From assembly GCF_052324685.1 (NCBI RefSeq), contig NC_135228.1, positions 15,408,920-15,472,919 of the forward strand: DNA of 64,000 bases, given 5' to 3'. Under the pieces are notes generated by a model that saw only the letters and a list, made by a program, of their open reading frames with translations, made no database searches and was not told where the DNA came from. Source of the stretch: Brachyhypopomus gauderio (lineage: Eukaryota > Chordata > Actinopteri > Gymnotiformes > Hypopomidae). The position numbers and the translations under genes were made by a program. Positions 50,966 through 61,555 of this stretch are shown here, one piece after another. Every line of letters starts with the position of its first letter. Position 1 is the stretch's first letter.

Positions 50966-53312
50966 TTACAATAACAACCTGCTTCTTCTTTTGTGCTTCC
51001 CTGTATGGAAAAGAATCATTCAGATTGAATTCTCAGCTGAATATAAATGAAATATATTCTATATCTCTTGCACACTGATAGAATTAATGTACTCACACAT
51101 TAGATAAATAGCAACAATCACCACAGTGAGCAAAACCAGTAGAACTGACACCACAATACCAGGAAGCTTATCATCCATGGTGTCAAACACCTTGATGAAA
51201 CAGAATTAGACATTTAAAAGAGAAAAAAGCATACACACAACAAAGAGTCACTGGACATCATACATTATGTGTACTTACATTTTTACTGCTTTCAGGAAGA
51301 GATGTGATAGACTCGTTTACTGAGTTCCCTATTTTTTAACCAAAGGAAAAGAAAGGTTAAAAGAGATTAAGAAGTGGCATCAGTTGCATTCCACAAACAC
51401 AATCACACACACACACACTATTAACTAAATTCTGTACCCCTTGCTGTTTCAGACTGGCTCCACGGTCTGGTAGTAGCAGTGTCAGTTATATTCACTGGTG
51501 CAGTTGATACAGATTCTGTTTAGAAAAAATATATGTAACAAAATAGCAAAATCTATCAAAATCAAGCAAAATTGCCATTGTTTCATGAATTATTAGCAAG
51601 GGTTTATAAAATATTTAGATGCTTATATGCAAAGCATGTTGAGTATGTTAATGACTCTAGATTAAACATTCTGTATTTAAATTATAAGAGCAAATATCTT
51701 AAAATACGTGAAGTTTCATTATACAACGTTTTTACTATATTCCATCCTGTCTGCTGCTCTGTGGTTCACCAAGCCTGGTTTCTTTTGTCAAAAGACAACA
51801 AAAGGGATGTAAAACATCATTTTAATAATCCTAAGTTATGGTGATACTAGATTTAGTCATGTCCTAAATTTAGTTACATTTAACGGAACCCTTATCAGGA
51901 ATCACTGGTGCACTGGTTGCATATTTGGATTTGGTGTTGTTCAGACTAATTAACATAAGGTGTCAGACATGCTTCTCTTGAATTCTTACCTTGCATGATC
52001 TCTAAGCGGACTACGTTCTTTTCATCATTAAACCATCCAGGCACATGCACCCGACAGCCGTATATTCCAGAGTCGCTTTGCTTTGCTATGAGGATTGTTA
52101 AAGATACATCTCCGTTCTGTATGTCTCCAGGGAGTTGATACCTCTCAGATGTTTTTCGTGTCACTTTATCTCCATCTGTTGCAATAATTTCAGATCCACA
52201 CCCAGTTGATGGTATTTCTCCTCTCATCCAGCATATCTCACATTTCCCAAGATTTATTGTGTTATACCTGCATGGGAGAGTGACCTTCTGGCCTTCAAAG
52301 CCATGAACTGTCATGCCCCTGCATGTGCATACTGGGTAGAGGGGAGGAGTGTTTTTAAAACATTTTGCTGTTTGAGATTTTAGAGCACTGTTGCAGTTCA
52401 GGTTCACAGGTTCTTCTGGAATAAAACTATTACCAGAGGTGTCAATTCCAGGTTCAGAATTCAGGCTAGATTTCCAATTAGTGCAATCCAGGTAAAATTA
52501 GTGGAATCGACACAATTTAGGAAGCCTGAGCAAAATCCTGGTGAGGATTTTTACTTTCTGAACCTGGAATGCCCATCTCTGACTATTACTATCTAACCAA
52601 ATACCAGGCAGTTGTGATACTTCCATTCTCTTCATTAAAGGTAACATAGAAATACCATTTTAAATAAGTCATTAAAATTACACAGTGCATGCAAGAAAAG
52701 CAAACCTAAATTAAACTTTATTTCATATTGTGTATTTTTTACTGTAACACATATTTGCAATATGTTCAATATTCCATTTTAATTCAACTTGTTATCTTTC
52801 ATATAAATTATGTAACCAGTAGACCCTTATCTCAAAAATATATATCTGAATTTGAACACAATAGCTCAGGGGTCACCAACCTTTTTGAAACTGGGAGCTA
52901 CTTCTTGGATACCAATTATTGCGGAGGGCTACCAGATTAATACGCATCAATCGAACGAAAAGTTGGGGGGGAGCGAAAGTTGTTTAGCTGAGCTGGGGTG
53001 GGGGGTGCGTGTGCGAGTGTCAATTGCAACTGACCGCTAGCAACCGCGGACAATCTATAATAGTAGCAAAAACATAAACGATGCAGCGCTTTGGTGCATG
53101 GCACTATAGTTAGCTATTTTTAAAACAAGCCCGCGGGCTACTCATCACGTCCCCGCGGGCACCACGTTGGTGACCCCTGCAATAGCTGTATATCATAAAG
53201 CAACTAGTGTGCTAAGCTAAGCACTCTACCTGAACTTTATTGAATGGTTTCACCTACCTGTGAGGCAGTGAATAATCAAGAGTGAAGAGGACCAGCTAAG
53301 AAGCATCTTCAT
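50966..53312 (-). CDS. TIM-family immunoglobulin receptor (TIMD4/HAVCR-like)
   Basis: Type I membrane receptor. TIM proteins bind phosphatidylserine and act in apoptotic-cell uptake and T-cell regulation. Exons in transcript order: 53312-53258 (start MKMLLSWSS, signal peptide), 52331-51990 (IgV domain), 51515-51438 and 51328-51279 (short Ser/Thr-rich stalk), 51190-51097 (juxtamembrane and a roughly 21-residue membrane helix), 51000-50966 (basic tail KHKRRSR, stop). Phases all agree; 217 aa. The IgV domain has LPCRY, the TIM-specific extra cysteines (KCEICW, STGC), DSGIYGCRV and the WFND motif that forms the metal-dependent lipid pocket. The mucin part is much shorter than in mammalian TIM1 or TIM4, and the tail is tiny. 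The last exon also contains a possible donor (GTAAGT at the stop), so a longer tail from further exons cannot be excluded. Confidence 0.85.
52434..52581. mobile_element. 148-bp miniature element with 8-bp TSD
   Basis: Inverted ends pair CAGAGGTGTCAATTCCAGG with the complement of CCTGGAATGCCCATCTCTG. It is flanked by identical octamers ACTATTAC (52426-52433 and 52582-52589). A hAT-like, non-autonomous insertion in the first intron of the TIM gene. Confidence 0.85.
52867..53179. mobile_element. 313-bp hAT-like miniature element with 8-bp TSD
   Basis: Inverted ends share CAGGGGTCACCAAC, then diverge. It is flanked by identical octamers CAATAGCT (52859-52866 and 53180-53187). The interior is non-coding. 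It is the second hAT-like insertion in the same TIM-gene intron. Confidence 0.9.
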
Positions 53313-55732
53313 GATGATGTTGTTGTGCTGTAACTCTATGAAGACAACAGATTCTCCCCAGTCACATCTGAGAGGTTTTCACTTGTTTGTGCTCATGACT
53401 TCCTGATGTAATGGGAAGTCATGCTTCTGTGTTGCTTCACTTCTTACCATAATCCCTTGTGCTGCTAATATTAATTAAATATTATTAAATGAAAATGAAA
53501 AGATTGAAAGTGAGAGTCCTTAAAACTCATAAATTAAGTCACTTGAATCTATTCTCATTTTATGCTTTTTTTTTTTTTTTTGCCTTTTGGCATTGGCAGG
53601 CATTACTGTCACTAAGGTGAAATGAGACACTAGAGGCCAGTATTGGACCAATCTTACAGAATATAATGACCATGCTAATTATTATTTGACTGAATTCACA
53701 AGTTGTAAAGTGCACAAATCATGCGTCAGTTTCATTGTTGTTTCTCACTAACTGCTTGTGCATAAAATAGCTCAGCTGTTAACTGGATCATCTGGATATG
53801 GAGACCATGTCAGAATAAATACATACATCCAGTATAAATATATACATGCATACATGTATTTTCATTCATTTACAAAAATATAGTATGTAGTGCAGTGTAT
53901 GAGTGTGCAGTGTATTAGATTTTAAACAAAACAATGACTAATGTCCAAAGGTAGAATGGCATCTTTAATGACTTCATGTTCAGTTTGTCCGTGATGTACC
54001 TTTGTGATCAGTGCCCAAAGTTTACAACCCACAGACCTCATCAGACTCTGGTTATGTTTCCTAGCAATGCACTGCCAGATGTGGAATACAGCAGTTTCAG
54101 TTCCTCATTGTTTTGTAGGCCGTGGACATCAGTAAGTGAGGTACTAAAAGTTTGTTACAGAACCATTTTTTTCTCTGTTCATTTATTGTTGTGGCTCACA
54201 TCACAGCTGGTATGTCAGTGCTCACTAGTAGAATTGTGAGCTATGAACCTACATTTGCAACCACAGAGCTGCACCTTGTGCATTATGCTCAATTTAGTGA
54301 AAGTAAGCAAAAGAGGAAACATTTCCATTTTGTTTGCACACGGAGAACACTGATGTCATAGAACTTTGTGATGATTCAACCCACAGTATAATTTTACCAC
54401 ACTCCTCATCCATATTTATTATTATTTTCTTTATGTAATAACAGATATTTGCCTGCATTAGACACCCAAGCAAATGATTCCTAGGGAGGGACTATGTAAA
54501 ATATTACAGAGTCATACTTTTCTCTTATACATACACTGCCAGAAGGAGATAATATGTATGAGCAAATAAATGTTCATTAAAAAGTGTGTGTGTAATACTA
54601 TTTAGTGGGTGTGAAATAATATTTTTTAACCAACAGTTTCCACTTCCACTCTTGTCAGGAAAACAGTGGCAAGTCCTACACAGACATATGGAAGTCCTGC
54701 ACAGTGGTCAGAGGGATTTTAAACCATTCTTCTTGCAGGTGGAGGAAAACGTTTCCTGACTCGCTCCTCTAAAACACCACAAAGTGGCTCAATAATATTT
54801 AGATCTGGTGACTGTGCAGGCCATGGGAGATGTTCAGCTTCTGTTACGCCCCTCCCAGTTGTTGGACTCGGGTCTAGGCTACAGGGGAGGAGGAGCAAAA
54901 ATGACTGGGTTTAGGTTGTGAGATGTTAGGCAAGACACTGGAGAAAACCTTGTGAAACCTGGTTTATTTACAATGTTCAAACCTATACTGGAGTCAATGG
55001 GTCCCCTGCCTTGGGACCCTGCAGTCATACTGCAACATCAACATCCAGATGCCATTGTGCTAATAGTGTACAGTAGGTAGTGTGGAGAATTGCAGTTTTC
55101 ATTGAATATTTTATCATGGTAGGGCTACTACAAAAAGAGTGATGCTTCCTGAATGTAGAACAGATTGTAGTTTAACACTGTATGAGGCTGTTTCTAATTT
55201 AATTACTCAAGTATGAATTTTAAGTAGCAAATAGACTAAATGATGCATCTTCAATTAGGAAAAAATTATATATATTTTAACTTTTTTGAAGGTAACAACT
55301 TAGTTTTAAACCTTTTTATATGTGAAACTTTGTTTCCTTTTGTGATAGTTACAATACCAACAAATAAAACATCTCAAATAGTTTTTATGTCATTTAATAA
55401 ACTGATGGCTCCTGAGTTCTCCTGCCTTCTTTCCTCCGTTTCCTTCTCCATTGCACTTTCTTGTACTGATGTCGTGTCTGCCTCATATCTGTTTTGGTGT
55501 TTATGCACAAAACCTAATGCCGAGTTCAAATAACGGTCAACGCAGCAGTCTTTTTAAGATGTTTAAAAAAGGTAGTCTTTTCAATTACGCTGAGAAGACT
55601 ACAACTCCCACATGCCAATTATTCCTCACATATCCCAGAAGTACTTGCTCCTTTCCCCAAGCTTCGAATCTATTTCCTGTGACCAACTTTTCAATCGCTC
55701 GCTAAGAAAAGCTCACATTTTGAAGCAGTAAG
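53313..55732. other. spacer between the TIM gene and cox8
   Basis: AT-rich and without a recognised gene apart from the Tc1-like fragment at 54650-54850. Sequence from about 54845 to 55045 (beginning TGTTACGCCCCTCCCAG) also looks like a dispersed repeat, but I cannot name it. Confidence 0.45.
54650..54850 (-). pseudogene. Tc1-like transposase C-terminal fragment
   Basis: Read leftward, the sequence gives LPWPAQSPDLNIIEPL followed by EERVRKRFPPP and a stop. The W.aqSPDLN.IE.lW block around the last catalytic residue of Tc1/mariner transposases is clear, although the final tryptophan is replaced by cysteine. No upstream catalytic region is visible, so this is a dead fragment. Confidence 0.75.
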
Positions 55733-56688
55733 ATGTCTGGACTTCTTCGAGGAGTTTTGCGGCTTCGCACAGCTCCGGTTCTGCGGGGCTCGAACTTTGC
55801 CCAGCGAGCCAGCATCGCCTCAAAACCCGCCAAGCACGCAGTGGGATCCGTCGTAAGTACCGGAGTGTCGCGTGACCCTGGACGCTGGATGCGCGCGGCG
55901 GCCTCGCGAGCTAGCGTAGACAACGAGCTAGCATAGCCAGTAGCTAGCCAAAAAAAAAACACACACACACATACAGCAAGTTAAGTCAGTAGTGTTTAGA
56001 TAAATTATCAAAAACGTCGTCAAAATGAAGTACAACGTAAAATATTTTTAGACGGACGTGCTGCCTACCTACACTATAAAGGCGTCTGTGTCCGTCGTTA
56101 GCTGCCTGCTACCTCGGCTCCATCTTTCTAGCTAACCAGTCAGATTACGTGGAAAACTCGAGCAACACCTACAGTATCAACCACCCATGAGTTTAACCAC
56201 GTTAACGTCAAACCTGTAATAATACTTAGACTTTTTTATCGTATAACTAATTTAGCCATGCAGCTTACGTACTGTATCAGTATATTGTCCCCTGCTGAAA
56301 CACCTGATCATCCATCCCATATTAATTTCATACCTTGGTACATTTTATACATTTGTTAGTTGCATGATTAGCCATGTGTATACTACGAACCGTTAATTAG
56401 GATGCATGTAACTAGCTAGTTAGTCTTTGGCAGTTTTTAACTAACACATTTAACGCTATGAGGTCCCCTTAAACATCAATATTGAGCTATATCAATACAT
56501 ATGTCCACTAAATAATCATAATCATGTATGTATATGAGCAATGGAAATGGTTAATGGGCGAATGTTTGACCCTATTTGTCATTTGTAATTTACAGGAGAC
56601 CGTTATTGGGCTTGGTTTGTTTACCCTGGTCATCCTGGCTCCGTCTGGTTGGATCCTGGCCAACCTTGAGAGCTACAAAAAGCACTGA
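55733..56688 (+). CDS. cox8a: cytochrome c oxidase subunit 8, precursor
   Basis: Small nuclear-encoded subunit of respiratory complex IV in the inner mitochondrial membrane. Two exons, 55733-55852 and 56596-56688, give 70 aa; mammalian COX8A is 69. The N-terminus is an arginine-rich, acid-free mitochondrial presequence (MSGLLRGVLRLRTAPVLRG). It is followed by the ASKPAK segment near the expected cleavage region, then a single membrane helix (ETVIGLGLFTLVILAPSGWI) and the conserved tail LESYKKH. The introns and the order next to otub1 agree with human 11q13. The SKPAK motif also resembles the heart-type isoform, so the paralogue symbol is uncertain. A polyA signal AATAAA lies at 56942-56947. 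Confidence 0.93.
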
Positions 56689-56941
56689 CCCTGATGCCAT
56701 GGACCATGGAAAAATCGTCTCTACGTCATTTTCCTCTACATCCATCTATATTGGGACCAATGTCTTATGTTACCCGTAACTCATCTGTAACAAGGAACAA
56801 CTCCTGAGCCACTTTTCTACCTCTTCATGACTCAGTTTACCTTCTTCCACCATCTCCAGTCTCCAAGACATTGAGAAGTCAGTTAATGGCAGCACAATGA
56901 CTTGTAAAAATGGGTGATTCTCTTAAGGATGTTACACACTT

Positions 56942-56947
56942 AATAAA
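56942..56947 (+). terminator. cox8a: cox8 polyadenylation signal
   Basis: AATAAA about 255 bases after the stop codon and about 195 bases before the otub1 start codon, so the two genes are closely packed on the same strand. Confidence 0.7.
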
Positions 56948-57142
56948 TTGTTATTGAAACCTGAACTTTGCTCTATCTTTTGAACAACACTACTGAAATA
57001 TATTGATTTCGATTAGGGTGCGAATGTGGCTTTGAGCCTCCAGTACAGATATCAGCACTGAGGCACATACTGGGTTAGATGGGCTTGACGTTGGCGTGAG
57101 TCCGGATGTGTTGGGTCACGTGACAGGAAACACTAGGGAAAC

Positions 57143-60100
57143 ATGGCGGAGGAAGAACAACAAGAAGGGATCTCTCAAAAAGAGTTTGATGGTGAGAAAT
57201 ATTTCACTAGAGTTGGTTTAGTTTGTGGTTTTGTAAACAGGCTCACCAAGCAAGCGTTTATTATTAATGGTAAACGAATGACAGGTATTTGGGAGCTCCT
57301 CTGACGCTGGCTTATACGATAGCTAGGAAGTTAGCAATGCTAACATATCGCCAGTGTTTCAGCGTCAGCCCTGTTTACATGTTTGCAGCAGCACTGCAGC
57401 TACTATGAGTTCTGAATATGTTTTATTTAATCGTCCACAGTTTTATATTCCGTACATGTATCTATAATTTTGTTAATATGTAAAGCAGCCTTTATTATTA
57501 CATATATTTACATATTATTATGTAACGGTGCCTTATTTAATGTCTGTGAGTACCTGATGGGACCATATACAACATACTCGGACTCTGCATTCTAACCATT
57601 TATTTAACCATTTATTCTGTGTATGTGCCTTTTGCATATTTTAGTTAGACTTGGCTACCAAACGGCAAATCTCATCTTTAACCGTTGCATGTGCAAATAA
57701 ACATTTATTAAAACGCTTTCAAATGTAGAGTCACCAGCTTTAATGTGATATTTTTAGCCGCTAGCTGCTTCCGTTATTTTTCTTTCTTTTCTTTTCTTTT
57801 GATGGAAATTTTAAAGGCAGAGCCAGTTTACTTGGTGTAGAAATCATCAAGTTTGTGTTTATTTGTATACTTTTCATTAATCACTACACAACCATTTATT
57901 TTACTGCTCATGTGACCTAATACTATTACTTAATATTTTAAAGTTACTTTTATGGCCATTTTCCCGTTCTGGCATCTCTCAGGTTGGTATACTTCTCTGG
58001 TTAAATCCTCATAAAAAAAAACTACCCAACTGAGAACCTCCAAATTTCCAAAAAAACAGCCACTTTTAATTTTCTTTAGTAGTTTATATTTTTTCTACAC
58101 AATACATATATGTTTATTTTATTTATATATGCTCCATGATTTCTTTCAAGGTTTCATTACTTTTTTTGTCTACCCCTAAACAATTTATCAGATTTTAGCT
58201 TCAGACATCAGAGATTCAGGGAGCAAGGTTTCTAATTATAATCCACTACATAGACAAAGAACCTTGTTTTGAGCATGCTGTAGAGGTTTTGAGAGAGGTG
58301 CGAATGTAAAAATGCGTGTGGCTTGTAATTTCAGTTGATGTGATCTGAGCAGTCAGAATAATTATGAATGAATGAATGTTCAACTTATATAGCGCCTTTC
58401 TATATACCCAAGGACGCTTTACAATTTTAACACAGATACAACTCTTACACAACCAATCACACACCGGCGAGAAGCGGCAGCCAATTGCGCACAGCATACT
58501 CTCTACCGGGATCCACAGCCCCCTGGGGGACTGAATGGGGTGCAGGAAGGGGAGAGAGGACAGACCCTAGTGGCAGAGCACCATCCACCACTGGGCATAC
58601 AAACACATTCATGCACAGACACTCAGACAACTGTTTTTATTGGACATGAAGACACACAGACACACTCAGGGAGAATTTGTCAGGGAATCAGGGAGGGCCA
58701 ATTTACCTAACCTCCATGTTTTTGGACTGTGGGAGGAAACCAGAGACCCCGGGGGAAACCCACGCAGACACAGAGAAAACATGGAAACTCCACTCAGATA
58801 GGGACTTGAACCCAAGACCCCAGTGCTGAGAGGCAAACGTGCTAACCACCAAGCCACCGTGTTGCCCATTATTATGTTTGTAAAAGTGCTGAAATAGTGA
58901 AAATACATATCAACTGTTAGTCTATTGACAGTGTTCTGTCTTTTGGGCTTGACCAAAGCCTGAACAAAGAAAGACAGGTGCTAAACATAACAGCTAGTCA
59001 GTTTGTATCAAAACCACCCTGTACTGACACTTTGGTACTCCAACAGAGGTCCTCTTATGAGTCAGAAAGCTCCAGTTTGACCACTAAACTTACAACCAAC
59101 CTGCCTTGCTTGCTATAATTATTTGTTATGGGTCTTCAAGGTCACATTCTAAATAGAAGTTAAACACCTAGATGGATCGAGCTAATGGTCAAAATGTAAC
59201 ATTGATAATATCTTCATGCCTGAAGTTGATTAAATGTTTATAGGGTTCTTCAAAACCAATTCTGGATCGCAGTAAGATGTTGTCAAATGACTGGATTTGG
59301 TTGTTTCTTTACTTTTAATTGACAAAGCCTTCATTAACACACTACCTTTTATCACAGGGTTGAATTGTCTTGCATATGATGAGGCTATAATTGCACAACA
59401 GGACAGGATTCAACAGGAGGTAATACATGTCCTGTGAAGTCCAATGTTGTTGTTTACTTTGTAAGAAGGCCAAGTATGATTATTATCTGATTATTGTCTT
59501 ATTTCAGATTGCCACCAGCATTCCACTTGTATCAGACTGCCAGGACTTAACTATACTAAAGAAAGAATATGCAGAAGATGATGCCATATATCAGCAAAAG
59601 ATAAGGGTAGGAACCTCATGCAGATGGATATATTTGCACTTTTCAGTCCACATCTGCAAAAGTGGTGGTAGCCTGTGCTATCCTGCATTTTGTTAATCTA
59701 AAGAGGATTCCCCCATTTTTTTGTTTGTTTATTTTTTGTTGTCATTTATTTCATAACATGTAATTGGTGTGTCTGAGAGAGGGTTAAAGAGAGCCTTGTT
59801 CCATAGAATTAGTGGTGTGTTTCATCAACAGGATTTGCAAAGGAAGTACTCATTCATACGCAAGACTCGACCAGATGGGAACTGCTTCTACAGAGCCTTT
59901 GGGTTCGCATACCTGGAGTCCTTGCTGGATGATAGCAAAGAACTGCACAGGTAATCTCCAACCCCACTGCAATGCCCTGAACAGCACAGGTAGCCCTCTT
60001 CCTCACCATAAATCAAAGAACTGCATGGGTAATCCTATAGCCCACCACAATCAAAGAACTGCATGGGTAATCCTATAGCCCACCACAATCAAAGAACTGC

Positions 60101-61136
60101 ACAGGTAATCCTCTGCAATCCTGACTTCTTGTATAGGCAACAGCATGTTTAGAATATTACTCTGGCCTACAGGTTCAAAGCCATTGCTGCCAAGAGTAAA
60201 ATGGACCTAGTGAGCCAAGGTTTCACCGAGTTCACCATAGAGGACTTTCACAATACAGTAGGTGGATCTGTTTTAATTTATTTCAACACTCATCGTAGTT
60301 TTACATTTGATCCAGAATAGTATCTAAAATGAATTGTTCCTGTCATCTGGATCTGTATAGCTAGTACCATCTTTCTCAAAGCTTGTTCGATTGCCAGGTT
60401 CTTCTGGCCGCTGTCTGGGAGTGCAGTATAATCTAAGGAGTGTTGTGGGAATGGGCTACAGCCTCATGGGGAACGCATGCCGTTTCTTCTCTGCCGCTGT
60501 TAGTTCATGGACCTGATCGAGGCGTGCGACAAGCAGCCATCCGTCAGCGAGCTGCTCAACTCCTTCAACGAGCAGAGCGTGTCCGACTACCTGGTGGTTT
60601 ATCTGCGGCTGGTCACCTCCGGCTTCCTGCAGAGAGAGGAGGACTTCTTCCAGCACTTTGTAGAGGGCGCCCGCACCGTCCGGGAATTCTGCCAGCAGGT
60701 GATTTGGATCCGGTCCGTGTCCTTCTCTCCACCTCAGAGCAGGGCTGTTCGGTCGGAGGATCACTGTGACCGTCACTGGCGTTGAAAATCATTTTAGGAC
60801 TCATTGTTTTTTTTTTCTCCATATCAATATTGTTCATTGATTGCTTTGTTATATTGCTGTAGGTGTTGTATGTCATGATCCGTTCTCCGGTGATTCAGTA
60901 ATATTAAAGATCAGAGTGTTGTCCTCTCTGTTGACCAGGAGGTGGAGCCCATGTCCAAAGAGAGTGACCACATCCACATCATAGCTCTAGCCCAGGCGCT
61001 AAACGTGTGTATCCTGGTGGAGTACATGGACCGGGGGGAGGGAGGGACGGTCAACCACCACGTCTTCCCCGAGGACGGCGAGCCGAAAGTGTTCCTCCTC
61101 TACCGGCCGGGCCACTACGACATTCTGTACAAGTAG
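57143..61136 (+). CDS. otub1: OTU-domain deubiquitinase, otubain 1
   Basis: Cysteine protease that cleaves Lys48-linked ubiquitin chains. It also inhibits E2 enzymes such as UBC13 without catalysis. Exons: 57143-57191, 59358-59419, 59508-59606, 59832-59950, 60173-60257, 60504-60698, 60939-61136, making 268 aa; human is 271. The catalytic residues are all present: Asp85 and Cys88 in RPDGNCFYRA and His262 in GHYDILYK. Both are offset by exactly three from the human numbers, so only the acidic N-terminus is shorter. The start ATGGCGGAGG is in a CG-rich setting typical of a housekeeping promoter. The region after exon 4 contains tandem copies of the exon-end and donor sequence. Confidence 0.97.
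58366..58866 (-). mobile_element. tRNA-derived SINE-like element
   Basis: Read leftward from 58866, the element begins GGGCAACACGGTGGCTTGG. It has polymerase III promoter boxes like those of tRNA: an A-box-like TGGCTTGGTGG and a B box GGTTCAAGTCC near 58811-58801. It continues for about 500 bases and ends in a CATT-repeat tail after GGCGCTATATAAG. The text is a repeat I recognise from many fish genomes. It sits in otub1 intron 1. Confidence 0.75.
59937..60110 (+). repeat. tandem copies of the otub1 exon 4 donor region
   Basis: AAAGAACTGCACAGGTAATC, which spans the exon 4/intron boundary at 59937-59956, recurs at 60015-60034, 60053-60072 and 60091-60110. The first two extra copies have CATGG in place of CACAG. 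The downstream copies repeat every 38 bases together with CACCACAATC. Confidence 0.9.
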
Positions 61137-61435
61137 GTGGTCGGGACGGGCGGCTGGCCGAGGATCCTGGCACTGCTGAGGCTGTTGTTGGACTTCCACG
61201 CTGTGAAATGTGAATTTTAGAGCCCAGCAGGTGATCTCACTGTCATCTCTCAGCACCCCAAAGACAGTCCTAACGATTCTGTGACTTCAGACACTGGACA
61301 TTGTACAGTTCCTTCTTTGTTTTTTTTTTTGCATAACCCCAAGCCCGTCTCTTCTGTAGTCACCACTTGATTATCTTTTTATTGGTACTGTGCTTTATTA
61401 GTGGATTTGTGTTCCTTGTTGTGTTTGAGCGTGAG

Positions 61436-61441
61436 AATAAA
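61436..61441 (+). terminator. otub1: otub1 polyadenylation signal
   Basis: AATAAA 300 bases after the otub1 stop codon and 115 bases before the stop codon of the convergent ependymin-like gene. Confidence 0.7.
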
Positions 61442-61523
61442 CATTTTGCAATAAGCGCTGTTTTCCACACTGGACTTGTCATTTAATTCGAGCAAGAGTT
61501 TTAACATCACAATGTCGTGAATG

Positions 61524-61529
61524 TTTATT
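61524..61529 (-). terminator. candidate polyA signal of ependymin-like gene
   Basis: Minus-strand AATAAA only about 27 bases beyond the stop codon. If used, the 3' UTR is very short and avoids overlap with otub1. Further minus-strand AATAAA motifs lie near 61380, inside the otub1 3' UTR. Confidence 0.45.
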
Positions 61530-61555
61530 TATGCATGCACTGCACCCTGAGCACG

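Noticed and set aside
58783-58866. A functional tRNA gene
   Set aside because: A- and B-box-like sequences are present, but the cloverleaf is not complete and the sequence continues into a repeat body with a CATT tail, as in a SINE.
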